Shown: piece after piece, positions 19,230-28,067 of the stretch | How the letters are laid out: every line of letters begins with the position of its first letter | Position numbering within the stretch: the first letter of the stretch is position 1 | Source: PALSA-911 sp963743035 | GTDB lineage: Bacteria; Pseudomonadota; Alphaproteobacteria; Acetobacterales; Acetobacteraceae | Assembly: GCA_963743035.1 (NCBI GenBank) | Contig: CAVUOB010000003.1 | Span: 1 to 64,000 of the forward strand | Reading direction: 5' to 3' | Length of the DNA stretch: 64,000 nt | The notes under the pieces: generated by a model | Database searches by the model: none | Told to the model about the DNA's origin: nothing | The model's input: the letters and a program-made list of their open reading frames with translations, nothing else | Translations under genes and position numbers: made by a program

Positions 19230-20249
19230 TCAACGCCCCGTCGTCGCGGTATGTCCGGGAACCAGCTCGCTCAACAACTCGTCCTGCGTCGCGGTCATGA
19301 TGCCGGGTTTGCCGACCACGATGCCCGCGGCGATGTTGGAAAGCCGGACCGCGACCGGCAGGTCCAGCCCGGCGGCGAGGCCCGCGGCGAGGGTGGCGGT
19401 GACCGTGTCGCCGACGCCGGACAGGTCCACCACCACCGCTGCCTCCGCGGGGAAATGATGGACGTCCTCGGCGCGCACCAGGGTCATCCCGTCGGAGCCG
19501 CGGGTGACCACCACCGCACGGAAGCCGTGGCGCTCCCGCAGGCTGGCCGCGGCGGCGACGATCTCGGCCTCGGTCCGGGTCGACATGCCGGTGGCGGCGG
19601 CGAGTTCGCGGCGGTTGGGGGTGACCAGGTCGGCGCCGGCGAAAGGCGAGTAGTCCGGCTCCCGTGAGTCGACGATGACGATGCGGCCGGATTTGCGGGC
19701 CAGCGCCATCAGCTGGGCCGGGACCTCCCCGGCGAGCAGGCCCTTGGAGTAGTCCGACAGCACGGTGACGCTGGTGGCGGCCATGGCGTCGCCGGCGATG
19801 CGCAGCATGCGGTCCACCAGCTTGGGATGGACCGGATGGGTCTCCTCGCGGTCGGCGCGCAGCAATTGCTGGCCGTCGGCGATGTAGCGGGTCTTGACCG
19901 TGGTGGTGCGGGAGCCCTGCACCAGCAGCCAGGGCTCCACGCCGGGCTGGCCGCCGATCAGGCTGGTGAGATCCGAACCGGCCTGGTCGTCGCCGACGAT
20001 GGAGACGAAGGCGACGGCCGCGCCCAGCGAGGTCAGGTTGCGGACCACGTTTCCGGCACCGCCGGGGGTAGCAACCTCCCGCTGTTCCACCAGCACCTGG
20101 ACCGGCGCCTCCGGGCTGACGCGGCTCACCTTGCCATAGATGTAGCGGTCCAGCATCGCGTCGCCGATGACCGTTACCGAGCCCCGCGACAGCCTGCGTA
20201 TGGCGGCAATCAGGTCCGGCGCATCCCGGTCGGGCACAATGCGGTTCAT
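19230..20249 (-). CDS. rfaE1: D-glycero-beta-D-manno-heptose-7-phosphate kinase (monofunctional)
   Basis: This 339-residue PfkB-family kinase starts at ATG 20249. It shows VIGDAMLDRYIYGKVSRVSP, TPGGAGNVVRNLTSLGA and the C-terminal anion-hole/catalytic motif VDLSGVGDTVTATLAAGLA (note SGVGD where most relatives have TGAGD). It phosphorylates heptose-7-phosphate in ADP-heptose synthesis for the lipopolysaccharide inner core. The adenylyltransferase domain of bifunctional HldE is absent, so the second activity must be encoded elsewhere. No other heptose gene is adjacent. Confidence 0.87.
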   Translation of the reverse strand: MNRIVPDRDAPDLIAAIRRLSRGSVTVIGDAMLDRYIYGKVSRVSPEAPVQVLVEQREVATPGGAGNVVRNLTSLGAAVAFVSIVGDDQAGSDLTSLIGGQPGVEPWLLVQGSRTTTVKTRYIADGQQLLRADREETHPVHPKLVDRMLRIAGDAMAATSVTVLSDYSKGLLAGEVPAQLMALARKSGRIVIVDSREPDYSPFAGADLVTPNRRELAAATGMSTRTEAEIVAAAASLRERHGFRAVVVTRGSDGMTLVRAEDVHHFPAEAAVVVDLSGVGDTVTATLAAGLAAGLDLPVAVRLSNIAAGIVVGKPGIMTATQDELLSELVPGHTATTGR

Positions 20250-20328
20250 GGCTAACGCCCTACCGCTATGGCGCAGCGGTTGCAAGGCAGAGTTGCGTGT
20301 CCCGTCGGAAAGCCTGGGGCGGGAGGCG

Positions 20329-21045
20329 TCAGGCGGTCAGAAACCCCAGGCGGTCGGCTTCCAGCACGGCGCAGGTCAGCGTGCCGCCATAGACGGCGCC
20401 GGTGTCGATGCCGATGCGGTTGGGGCGCACCACAGGGGCGGGGCCCGGCGTATGGCCGTGCACGACGACCACGCCGAGATCGCCCTTGAACGAGAGGAAC
20501 GGCTCGCGGATCCACATCAGGTCGCGCGGCACCTGCTTGTCGAGCGGAACGCCAGGGCGGATGCCGGCATGGACGAACAGATAGCCGCCCTCCCGATGGC
20601 TGAACGACAGGGTACGGATGAAGTCGAGGTCGGGCGCGGGGAGGCGGTCGGCCCAGGCAGCGCGTGGCAATTGCTGGCCGATGCACCAACTCGCCAGGGT
20701 CTCGCGGCCGCCGTTCTGCAGCCAGGTGAGGGCGGGCCCGTCTTCCTCGGACTGGAAGGCGGCGAGCATCATGTCCTCGTGATTGCCCATCAGGTTGACC
20801 ATGCGGGTGCCGGGAACCGGGTTGGGGCCGCGCAGGCGGGCGATCACCTGGGCGGAGTCCGGTCCGCGGTCGATGTAGTCGCCGATATGCAGCAGGAGCG
20901 CGTCCGGTATCGGGCGTGTTCGCAGATCTTCGGCGATGGCGCCATGCAGCTCGGTGAGGCGATCCAGGCATCCATGCACGTCACCGATGGCGTAGACACG
21001 GGTTTCCGGCGGCAGGCTTGCCGGCGCTGCGGAGAATTCGATCAT
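20329..21045 (-). CDS. Metallophosphoesterase, serine/threonine phosphatase-like
   Basis: The 238-residue protein has the calcineurin-like signature VYAIGDVHGCLDRL, LLHIGDYIDRGPDSAQVI, VNLMGNHEDMML and the later histidines FVHAGIRPG and VVVHGHTPGP, giving the full dimetal site (D-H, D, N-H, H, H). This is the PrpA/ApaH-related group that removes phosphate from phosphoproteins or nucleotides. It is transcribed in the same direction as the heptose kinase, 79 bases upstream of it. Confidence 0.85.
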   Translation of the reverse strand: MIEFSAAPASLPPETRVYAIGDVHGCLDRLTELHGAIAEDLRTRPIPDALLLHIGDYIDRGPDSAQVIARLRGPNPVPGTRMVNLMGNHEDMMLAAFQSEEDGPALTWLQNGGRETLASWCIGQQLPRAAWADRLPAPDLDFIRTLSFSHREGGYLFVHAGIRPGVPLDKQVPRDLMWIREPFLSFKGDLGVVVVHGHTPGPAPVVRPNRIGIDTGAVYGGTLTCAVLEADRLGFLTA

Positions 21046-21157
21046 TGCCCTCTATCTAGGCCTGGCGGGTGCCAGCGCCAAGCCTTGCCCCCGGAGAGCC
21101 GCCGTGCGGCATGCGCGCCTCTTGGCGAGGGAGGGCAACCGGGCCTATGCCGACGGC

Positions 21158-21925
21158 ATGGAAGCGATCCAGGTTCAGGAGCTCACGAAGCGCTACGGCA
21201 CGACGCTGGCGGTGGACGGCATCTCGTTCGCCGCCGACGCGGGCGCGACGCTCGGGCTGCTCGGCGGCAACGGGGCAGGCAAGACCACGACCATCGCCAT
21301 GCTGCTCGGCATCCTGATCCCGAGCGCGGGGTCGATCCGCGTGCTCGGCCACGACATGGCGACGGACCGCTTCGCGGCGCTGGCGCGGATGAATTTTTCC
21401 TCGCCCTATGTCGCCCTGCCCGCCCGCCTGTCGGTGGCGGAGAATTTGCGCGTGTACGGCCATCTGTACGACGTCCCGCGGCTCGAGCGGCGGATCGCGG
21501 AGCTGGCCGAGGAACTCGACCTCGGCGCCTTCCTGGATCGGCCGGCCGGGCAGTTGTCGGCCGGGCAGAAGACCCGCGTGGCGCTGGCCAAGGCGCTGAT
21601 CAACCGCCCGGACGTGCTGCTGCTGGACGAGCCGACCGCCAGCCTCGATCCCGACACCGGCGACCTCGTGCGCGGCTGGCTGGAGCGCTACCGGGCGGAG
21701 AGCGGCTGCACGATCCTGCTCGCCTCGCACAACATGGCGGAGGTGGAGCGGCTGTGCAGCCACGTGCTGATGCTCAAGCGCGGCCGCATCGTGGACAGCG
21801 GCAGCCCGCAGGATCTGCTGGACCGCTACGGGCGGGACGATCTGGAGGCGGTGTTCCTCGACATTGCCCGCGACCGCGGCCGGGCCTTGCAGGAAACCGA
21901 GCTGTTGCCGGAGGGCGGGGAATGA
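21158..21925 (+). CDS. ABC-2 type transporter ATP-binding protein
   Basis: The 255-residue ATPase has Walker A LLGGNGAGKTTTIA, Q-loop region MNFSSPYVALP, signature LSAGQKTRVALAKAL, Walker [15 protein letters not shown] and the H-loop LLASHNMAEVE. The signature reads LSAGQ rather than LSGGQ. The start at ATG 21158 is chosen by family alignment; no clear ribosome site precedes it, and an ATG at 21104 is also in frame. It overlaps the permease start as ATGA. With the permease it forms a Wzm/Wzt- or DrrAB-like exporter of unknown substrate. Confidence 0.85.
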   Translation: MEAIQVQELTKRYGTTLAVDGISFAADAGATLGLLGGNGAGKTTTIAMLLGILIPSAGSIRVLGHDMATDRFAALARMNFSSPYVALPARLSVAENLRVYGHLYDVPRLERRIAELAEELDLGAFLDRPAGQLSAGQKTRVALAKALINRPDVLLLDEPTASLDPDTGDLVRGWLERYRAESGCTILLASHNMAEVERLCSHVLMLKRGRIVDSGSPQDLLDRYGRDDLEAVFLDIARDRGRALQETELLPEGGE

Positions 21926-22722
21926 AGGCGTCGCTGCGCCGCATCTGGGGCATGATGTACCGGCATCTGGCGCTGTATCGCCGGTCCTGGCCGCGGCTGC
22001 TGGAGCTGGCCTACTGGCCGGTGCTGCAGATGTGCATCTGGGGCTTCACGGCATCTTATTTGGCGGCGCGGATGGGCAGCACGATGGCGCTGGCCGGCGG
22101 CGCGCTGCTCGGCGGGGTGCTGCTGTGGGAGGTGGCGCTGCGCAGCCAGATGGGCGTCGCCATCTCGTTCCTGGAGGAATTATGGTCGCGCAATCTCGGC
22201 CATGTCTTCGTCAGCCCGCTGCGGCCGTGGGAGCTGGTGGCGGCGCTGATCGGCATGTCGGTGATCCGCATGCTGGCCGGCGTGCTGCCGGCGATCCTGC
22301 TGGCCTGGGTGCTGTATGCCTTCAACCTGTTCGCGCTCGGCCCGGTGGTGGTGCTGTTCTTCGCCAATCTGATGGTCATGGGATGGTGGGTATCGCTCGC
22401 CGTCGTCTCGCTGATCCTGCGCCACGGCGCGGGGGCGGAGGCACTGGCCTGGTCGGTGCTGTTCGGCCTGACCCCGTTCTCGGCGGTGTTCTATCCGGTC
22501 GCGGTGCTGCCCTGGTTCGTGCAGCCGATCGCGCTGGCGCTGCCGTCCGCGCATGTGTTCGAGGGCATGCGCGCCGCGGTGCTGGACGGCGTCGTCAGCT
22601 GGGACCATCTGGCCTGGGCGATCGGGCTGAACATCGTCTGGACCATCGCTGGCGCCGCGCTGTTCGCGGCCCAGTTCCGAGCCGCCCGGGTGCGCGGCGC
22701 CCTGCTGACGATCGGCGAGTGA
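21922..22722 (+). CDS. ABC-2 type transporter permease
   Basis: The 266-residue membrane protein has about six hydrophobic helices (for example LAYWPVLQMCIWGFTASYL, VVLFFANLMVMGWWVSLAVV, TPFSAVFYPVAVLPWFVQPI). The last of these resembles the YPVSVLP-type loop common in ABC-2 permeases. Translation starts in the ATPase stop (ATGA). It should form a homodimeric exporter with the preceding ATPase. A histidine phosphatase gene follows four bases later. Confidence 0.83.
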   Translation: MKASLRRIWGMMYRHLALYRRSWPRLLELAYWPVLQMCIWGFTASYLAARMGSTMALAGGALLGGVLLWEVALRSQMGVAISFLEELWSRNLGHVFVSPLRPWELVAALIGMSVIRMLAGVLPAILLAWVLYAFNLFALGPVVVLFFANLMVMGWWVSLAVVSLILRHGAGAEALAWSVLFGLTPFSAVFYPVAVLPWFVQPIALALPSAHVFEGMRAAVLDGVVSWDHLAWAIGLNIVWTIAGAALFAAQFRAARVRGALLTIGE

Positions 22723-22726
22723 CTGC

Positions 22727-23347
22727 ATGGACATGACCGGCTTCTGGCTGATCCGCCACGCCCTGGTGGAGGAGAACGCCCGCGCGATGCTGTACGGCGT
22801 GATGGACGTGCCGCTCTGCGAAACCACCCTGATCGACCAGGCGCCGATGTACCAGGCGCTGGCTAGGCGCCTGCCGCGCCCGGCGGTCTGGAAGATCTCC
22901 CCGCTGTCGCGCACCCGCCGCACCGCGGAGGCGATCTTCGCCGCCGGCTACCCGAAGGTGAAGCTGGAGGTGGAGCCGGACGTGATCGAGCAGTCGCTCG
23001 GTGACTGGCAGGGACTGCCGCACGCCGAATTGCCGGAAAAGCTGGAGCTCGGCGCCCATGCCTTCTGGCCCCTGCGCGCCAATGAACACCCGCCCGGCGG
23101 GGAAAGCCTGGTCGAGGTGACCGCCCGCTTCGGCAGTGTGCTCGACCGCCTGGCCGTACAGCACGCGGGCGAGGACGTGGTCATCGTCAGCCATGGCGGC
23201 GCCATCCGCGCCGCGTTGGCGCACGCCATCGGCTCGGACCCCGAGATGGTGCTGCATTTCTCGATCCAGAACCTGGCGCTGACCCGGCTGGAGCGTCACC
23301 CGGAAGGCTGGCGGGTGGTCTGCGTGAACGAGCTGCCGGGGTACTGA
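22727..23347 (+). CDS. Histidine phosphatase family protein (phosphoglycerate mutase-like)
   Basis: The 206-residue protein contains FWLIRHALVEENARAMLYG (RH motif, phosphohistidine at about residue 11), ISPLSRTRRTAEAIF, IEQSLGDWQGL and VVIVSHGGAIRAALAH, which together make the branch 1 histidine phosphatase active site. The usual RHG is RHA here. It is probably a phosphatase of small molecules or proteins, such as alpha-ribazole phosphatase-like enzymes. It closes the exporter transcription unit. Confidence 0.8.
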   Translation: MDMTGFWLIRHALVEENARAMLYGVMDVPLCETTLIDQAPMYQALARRLPRPAVWKISPLSRTRRTAEAIFAAGYPKVKLEVEPDVIEQSLGDWQGLPHAELPEKLELGAHAFWPLRANEHPPGGESLVEVTARFGSVLDRLAVQHAGEDVVIVSHGGAIRAALAHAIGSDPEMVLHFSIQNLALTRLERHPEGWRVVCVNELPGY

Positions 23348-23377
23348 AGCAGCTTCCCCAGCCCCCGGCGTCTTTGC

Positions 23378-24256
23378 CTACTTCCCCGAAGCCGTGAACC
23401 GGAACCCGTTGCCCCAGCGGAAAACCTTGCCGGTGGACGGCGAAGGGAAATGCCCGGTGCAGATCAGCGTGCTGGTGTCGCAATAGCATTCCAGGAATTT
23501 GCGCCGCGTCGCCGATCCCTGCTTCTGGTCGTAATCGGCGCGCATGCCGAGTTCCGGGTAGCGCGCCTGCAGCGGCGAGTGGATCAGGTCGCCGGTGACC
23601 ACCGCGTCCTTGCCGGACTTGCCCAGCAGCACGGCGAAATGGTCCGGCGTATGGCCGGGCGTGGAGGTCAGGCGCACATGGTCGTTGAACTGGAAATCGG
23701 ATGAAACCAGATCCGCCTGCCTGGCCTCGACGATCGGCAGCACGCTGTCGGCGATCGGGCCGACCTCCTCCTTGGCGTTCTCCGCCGCCCAGTAGTCGAA
23801 TTCCTTCTGCGCGAAGATGTAGCGCGCGTTGGGGAAGGTCGGGACCCATTTGCCGTTGATCAGCCTGGTGTTCCAGCCGACATGGTCCACGTGCAGATGG
23901 GTGCACATGACGTAGTCGATATCCTCGACCTTCAGCCCGTGCCCGGCCAGCCCGTCCATATAGGCGGTGCCCTTCATCCTGTCCCAGAACGGCCGGGTCG
24001 GGCGCGGCTTGTCGTTGCCGACGCAGCTATCGATCAGGATCGTGTGGTGCGGCGTACGCACGATGTAGGACTGGATGCACAGCACGATCTGGCCGGTGGC
24101 GGCGTCGAGCGCGCCGCTGTCCACCATCCAGGACCGGTTCTCCGCGATCAGCTCCGGCGTAGAGCCCGGAAAGAAGGTCAGCGGATCGAAGAACGGCTTT
24201 TCGTCCTCGATCAGCCGATGGATCGTCAGATCGCCGATGGTGAAGGTGCTGTTCAT
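23378..24256 (-). CDS. MBL-fold metallohydrolase
   Basis: The 292-residue protein starts at ATG 24256. The metal site is complete: CTHLHVDHVGWN (HxHxDH), then TSTPGHTPDHFAVLLG (H), TGDLIHSP (D) and CTGHFPSPSTG (H). The large insert between the first two motifs (TRLINGKWVPTFPNARYIFA) is typical of the group containing AHL-lactonase-like and methyl parathion hydrolase-like enzymes. It converges with the histidine phosphatase gene. The substrate is unknown. Confidence 0.82.
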   Translation of the reverse strand: MNSTFTIGDLTIHRLIEDEKPFFDPLTFFPGSTPELIAENRSWMVDSGALDAATGQIVLCIQSYIVRTPHHTILIDSCVGNDKPRPTRPFWDRMKGTAYMDGLAGHGLKVEDIDYVMCTHLHVDHVGWNTRLINGKWVPTFPNARYIFAQKEFDYWAAENAKEEVGPIADSVLPIVEARQADLVSSDFQFNDHVRLTSTPGHTPDHFAVLLGKSGKDAVVTGDLIHSPLQARYPELGMRADYDQKQGSATRRKFLECYCDTSTLICTGHFPSPSTGKVFRWGNGFRFTASGK

Positions 24257-24373
24257 GAACTGGCCGCTCCCGTTGGTTTTCCCTGTGCAGAGGTTAGGCG
24301 GCCCCGTGAAGACTGGCAACGAAGGGGCCGGCCTCAGCGTTCATGCCGGCCCCGGGTTTGTTGCCCTTTCCGG

Positions 24374-25720
24374 TCACAGCTTCCAGTCGCCGCGCGTGGG
24401 CCGTGGCAGGCCCAAATTCTCGCGCAAGGTCGCGCCCTTGTAGTCCTGGTGGTACAGCCCGCGCCGCTGCAGCTCCGGCACCACGAACTTCACGAAATCC
24501 TCGTAGCTGCCGGGAATGTTGTCGGCGGCCAGCACGAAGCCGTCGCAGCAAGGTGCGGTGAACCATTCCTCCATCAGATCCGCCACGTCCTTGCCGCTGC
24601 CGACGAAGGGGTTGCGCGGCCGCGCCCGGCTGCTGAACTTGATGAAGTCGCGCACCGTCGGGTTCTTTATGCCGCTCAATTCCAGCACCCGGTCGCGCAT
24701 CGACTGCGTGCCGGAGATGCCTGCCAGTTCCTCGTCGGTGAACGGTTCATCGAGGCCCTTGCTGGCGAAATCGAAATTCATCGCCTCCGACAGCAGGGAC
24801 AGCGCATCCACTTCCTCATACAGCCGGTCGTTCAGCGCCATCTTGTCCTCCGCCTCCGCCCGGGTTTCCGCGGCGACGGTGTAGAGCGACGGGCAGATCG
24901 CCACGCTGGCCGGATCGCGCCCGGCGGCGGCGATCTCCGCCTTCGCCTCGGCATAGGATTTCACCCCCGCCGCCAGCGAGTGATAGGTGGAAACGAACAC
25001 CACCTCCCCCCACCGCGCCGAGAATTTCTTGCCGCGTCCGCTCTGCCCGGCCTGGATGATCACCGGATGGCCCTGCGGCGAGCGCGGCACCGTGAACGGG
25101 CCGCGGGACCTGAAATGCGGCCCGCGGTGATCGAGGCGATGCACCTTCTCCGGATGCGCGTACAGGCCGGTTGCCTTGTCGCAGACGATGGCGTCGTCTT
25201 CCCAGCTGTCCCAGTGGCCGAGCACGACCTCCATGAACTCGTCGGCGCGGTCGTAGCGGCCGTCATGGTTGTCGTGCACCTCCGCGCCCATGTTCAGCGC
25301 CTCGCCGTCGTTCATCGAGGTGACCACGTTCCAGGCCGCCCGTCCGTTGGTCATCAGGTCCACGGTCTGGAACAGCCGCGCCACATGGAACGGTTCGTAA
25401 TAGGTGGTGGAGCAGGTGGCCCCCAGCCCCAGCCGCTCGGTCGCCATGCCCATGGTCATCAGCACCGCCACCGGATCCATCTTCACGCAGCGTATGCCGT
25501 ACTGCACGGTATGCGCGTGGTCGCCGCCGAAGCGGTCCGGCATCGCCAGGCGGTCGTCGAAGAAGCCGAGGTGGAATTTTCCGGCTTCCAGCACCCGGCC
25601 GATATGGCGGTAGTAGTCCGGCGAGTAGCTGTCCGTGCGCGATGCCGGATGGCGCCAGGAACTGACCAGATTGGTGCAGTTCTGGGCCTGCAGGAAGCCA
25701 ACCATCACGATCTGCCGCAT
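24374..25720 (-). CDS. Flavin-dependent monooxygenase, luciferase-like, NtaA/SnaA/DszA family
   Basis: The 448-residue protein begins MRQIVMVGFLQAQNCTNLVS. It contains FFDDRLAMPDRFGGDHAHTV, LGLGATCSTTYYEPFHVARL, GRAAWNVVTSMNDGEALNMG and HPVIIQAGQSGRGKKFSARW, the FMN-binding segments of the nitrilotriacetate monooxygenase/DszA subfamily. Such enzymes oxidise C-N or C-S compounds using reduced FMN supplied by a separate reductase, and none is adjacent. GAGGGAATGGG just upstream of the start is a good ribosome site. It lies between an MBL hydrolase and a helicase with no obvious pathway partners. Confidence 0.85.
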   Translation of the reverse strand: MRQIVMVGFLQAQNCTNLVSSWRHPASRTDSYSPDYYRHIGRVLEAGKFHLGFFDDRLAMPDRFGGDHAHTVQYGIRCVKMDPVAVLMTMGMATERLGLGATCSTTYYEPFHVARLFQTVDLMTNGRAAWNVVTSMNDGEALNMGAEVHDNHDGRYDRADEFMEVVLGHWDSWEDDAIVCDKATGLYAHPEKVHRLDHRGPHFRSRGPFTVPRSPQGHPVIIQAGQSGRGKKFSARWGEVVFVSTYHSLAAGVKSYAEAKAEIAAAGRDPASVAICPSLYTVAAETRAEAEDKMALNDRLYEEVDALSLLSEAMNFDFASKGLDEPFTDEELAGISGTQSMRDRVLELSGIKNPTVRDFIKFSSRARPRNPFVGSGKDVADLMEEWFTAPCCDGFVLAADNIPGSYEDFVKFVVPELQRRGLYHQDYKGATLRENLGLPRPTRGDWKL

Positions 25721-26081
25721 CGTCCCATTCCCTCTGCCGGTTCTGTTTGTTCGTCTTGACGGGTCCCCTCTCGGGACCGCTTACCCGGCAGTATCGGGCA
25801 AATTCGCCTGAGGCGAAACGTGGAGGAGGAAGCTGCCATGCAGTGAAATCCTTGACTTTGCTGCATTGCGCAATTAGACACCCTCCGCGCCCCTTGATGT
25901 GGTTCTGTGCGCTGCCAGTCCGCGGATCGCTTTGCCGCAGACCAACACGCTTCCCAGGTAGCCCATTTCACTCAGCAATATGCGCCGGTTCGCGGTCCTG
26001 ATGACCGCGTTCGACACGCGTCCAGACGCCTTCGGTAAAGGGGGCGGGGCCGCGCGCCTTGTCATATCGAAAGACCTATTA
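25721..26081. other. Intergenic region upstream of helicase, 361 bp
   Basis: This separates divergent genes and has no convincing ORF. It holds a small hairpin (GGTCCC/GGGACC at 25764-25780), a candidate plus-strand promoter at 25852-25880 and a long leader before the helicase start. A long 5' leader is common for cold-inducible RNA helicase genes. Confidence 0.4.
25852..25880 (+). promoter_or_regulatory. Candidate sigma-70 promoter for the helicase gene
   Basis: TTGACT (25852-25857) followed after 17 bases by TAGACA (25875-25880). The -35 is a near-consensus match and the -10 moderate. It would give a ~195-base leader before the ATG. Confidence 0.35.
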
Positions 26082-27239
26082 ATGACCACCATGAGTTTCG
26101 AAACCCTCGGCCTCGCCCAGCCCTTGCTGGCCGCTTTGGCCTCCGAGGGCTACACCTCCCCCACCCCGATCCAGGTCCAGGCCATCCCGCACGTGATGGC
26201 CGGACACGACCTGCAGGGCATCGCCCAGACCGGCACCGGCAAGACCGCCGCCTTCGCGCTGCCGATCCTGCATCGCCTGATGGCGCAGAACAAAGGCCCG
26301 GCACCGCGCTCCTGCCGTGTGCTGGTGCTGGCGCCGACGCGTGAGCTCGCCAGCCAGATCGCCGACAGCTTCCGCGCCTATGGCAAGAACACCAAGCTGC
26401 GCGTCACCGTGATGTTCGGCGGCGTGCCGAAGCCGCGCCAGGCCCGCGCCATCGCTTCCGGCGTGGACGTGCTGGTCGCCACTCCCGGCCGCCTGCTCGA
26501 TCACCTGAACGACCGCGCCGTGCGGCTGGACCAGACCGAGATCCTGGTGCTGGACGAGGCCGATCACATGCTCGACCTCGGCTTCATCGTGCCGATCCGC
26601 AAGATCGCGGCGATGCTGCCGACCAAGCGCCAGACGCTGTTCTTCTCCGCCACCATGCCGAAGGACATCGCCACGCTGGCCAACCAGCTGCTGCACAACC
26701 CCGTGCATGTCGCCGTCGCCCCCGTCGCCAGCACGGTCGACCGGGTGGAACAGGGCGTCATCTTCGTGGATGGCGCCGGCAAGCGGGGCCTGCTGACCGA
26801 CATCCTGCGCAACGACCGCGCCAATGCCGGCGACATGGGCCGCACCCTGGTCTTCACCCGCACCAAGCATGGCGCGGACAAGGTGGTGAAGCATCTGGAG
26901 CAGGTCGGCGTGCAGGCCGACGCGATCCACGGCAACAAGAGCCAGCCGCAGCGCGAGCGAGCGCTCGCCGCGTTCCGCTCCGGCCAGGTGAAGGTGCTGG
27001 TGGCGACCGACATCGCCGCGCGCGGCATCGACGTCGATGGCGTGACCCATGTCATCAACTTCGACCTGCCGAACGTGCCGGAAAGCTATGTCCACCGCAT
27101 CGGCCGCACCGCGCGCGCCGGCACCACTGGCATCGCCATCAGCTTCTGCGACGCGCAGGAACGGGCTTTCCTGCGGGATATCGAGAAGCTGATCCGCACC
27201 CGCGTGCCGGTCATGCAGGCTCCGGCCCGCGCCGCCTGA
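26082..27239 (+). CDS. rhlE: DEAD-box ATP-dependent RNA helicase, RhlE type
   Basis: The 385-residue protein shows the whole motif series: Q motif FETLGL with PTPIQ, motif I AQTGTGKTAAF, Ia PTRELASQI, Ib TPGRLLDHL, II VLDEADHMLDLGF, III FFSATMP, IV LVFTRTKHGADKV, V ATDIAARGIDVDG and VI YVHRIGRTARAGTTG. The short C-terminus without a basic RNA-binding tail is minimal for RhlE. The start at 26082 gives MTTMSFETLG; ATG 26091 is an equally good alternative. The role is RNA remodelling in ribosome assembly or decay, often at low temperature. A strong terminator follows the stop. Confidence 0.9.
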   Translation: MTTMSFETLGLAQPLLAALASEGYTSPTPIQVQAIPHVMAGHDLQGIAQTGTGKTAAFALPILHRLMAQNKGPAPRSCRVLVLAPTRELASQIADSFRAYGKNTKLRVTVMFGGVPKPRQARAIASGVDVLVATPGRLLDHLNDRAVRLDQTEILVLDEADHMLDLGFIVPIRKIAAMLPTKRQTLFFSATMPKDIATLANQLLHNPVHVAVAPVASTVDRVEQGVIFVDGAGKRGLLTDILRNDRANAGDMGRTLVFTRTKHGADKVVKHLEQVGVQADAIHGNKSQPQRERALAAFRSGQVKVLVATDIAARGIDVDGVTHVINFDLPNVPESYVHRIGRTARAGTTGIAISFCDAQERAFLRDIEKLIRTRVPVMQAPARAA

Positions 27240-27247
27240 CGAAGCTT

Positions 27248-27267
27248 GAGGGGGCTTCGGCCCCCTC
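27248..27267 (+). terminator. Intrinsic terminator after the helicase gene
   Basis: GAGGGGGC-TTCG-GCCCCCTC forms a perfect 8-bp stem with a stable UUCG tetraloop nine bases past the stop, followed by GTT. The T tract is short. Confidence 0.75.
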
Positions 27268-27366
27268 GTTGCGCCGGCAGTTCTTGGCGCCCCCGGTTCC
27301 TGGCGCCAACAGAGCCGGCGCAAGCAGCGGGAGTTCCTGGCAGGCTCCTCCTGCTATCCTGCCGCC

Positions 27367-28053
27367 ATGCACGCCATTGATCTTCCGTCCCTCGCAAGCG
27401 ATCTCGCGGCGCTGGGATATGCCAGGCTTCCCCTGCTCGATACCGCTTCCTGCTGCGAACTGGCGGCACTCTATGATCGCGCGGACGGGTTCCGCTCCCG
27501 CGTGGTCATGCAGCGCCACGGCTATGGCAGCGGGGAATACAAATACCTGGCCTATCCGCTGCCCGACATCGTCGCCCGCCTGCGCGGCACGCTGTATCCG
27601 CCGCTCGCCGCCATCGCCAATGACTGGGCGCTGCAGCTGGGCGAGGCGCGGCGGTTCCCTGACCGGCTCGATGACTACCTCGCGCACTGCCATGCGGCCG
27701 GGCAGATCCGGCCGACGCCGTTGCTGCTGCGCTACGGCGCAGGCGACTACAACTGCCTGCACCAGGACCTGTATGGCGAGCTGGTGTTCCCGCTGCAGCT
27801 CACCATCCTGCTCAGTGACCCCCGCACCGATTTCACCGGCGGCGAGTTCCTGCTGGTCGAACAGCGTCCGCGCATGCAGTCCCGCGGCGAGGCGATCGCG
27901 CTGGCGCAGGGCGAGGCGGTGATCTTCCCGGTCCGCCACCGCCCGGTGCGTGGCACGCGCGGTGTCTATCGGGCTACCATGCGCCATGGCGTCAGCCGCG
28001 TGCGCTCCGGCGTACGCCAGACGCTGGGGATCATCTTCCACGACGCAGCCTGA
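27367..28053 (+). CDS. 2-oxoglutarate/Fe(II)-dependent oxygenase
   Basis: The 228-residue protein has the facial triad start in NCLHQDLYGELVFPLQLTIL (HxD at about residues 134-136), then GGEFLLVEQRPRMQSRG, the sugar-hydroxylase-like beta strands, and a C-terminal segment with FPVRHRPVRGTRGVYRATMR supplying the distal histidine and the arginine that binds 2-oxoglutarate. The family resembles prolyl-4-hydroxylase/EGL-nine types. A methyltransferase gene follows 14 bases downstream, so the two may act in sequence on one substrate. Confidence 0.8.
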   Translation: MHAIDLPSLASDLAALGYARLPLLDTASCCELAALYDRADGFRSRVVMQRHGYGSGEYKYLAYPLPDIVARLRGTLYPPLAAIANDWALQLGEARRFPDRLDDYLAHCHAAGQIRPTPLLLRYGAGDYNCLHQDLYGELVFPLQLTILLSDPRTDFTGGEFLLVEQRPRMQSRGEAIALAQGEAVIFPVRHRPVRGTRGVYRATMRHGVSRVRSGVRQTLGIIFHDAA

Positions 28054-28067
28054 AGGAGCCCGCCGCC

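Noticed and set aside
25830..25846. GGAGGAGG followed by ATG CAG TGA, a one-codon ORF upstream of the helicase
   Set aside because: A strong ribosome-like site with an immediate stop could be regulatory, but there is no further support and chance occurrence in purine-rich DNA is likely.
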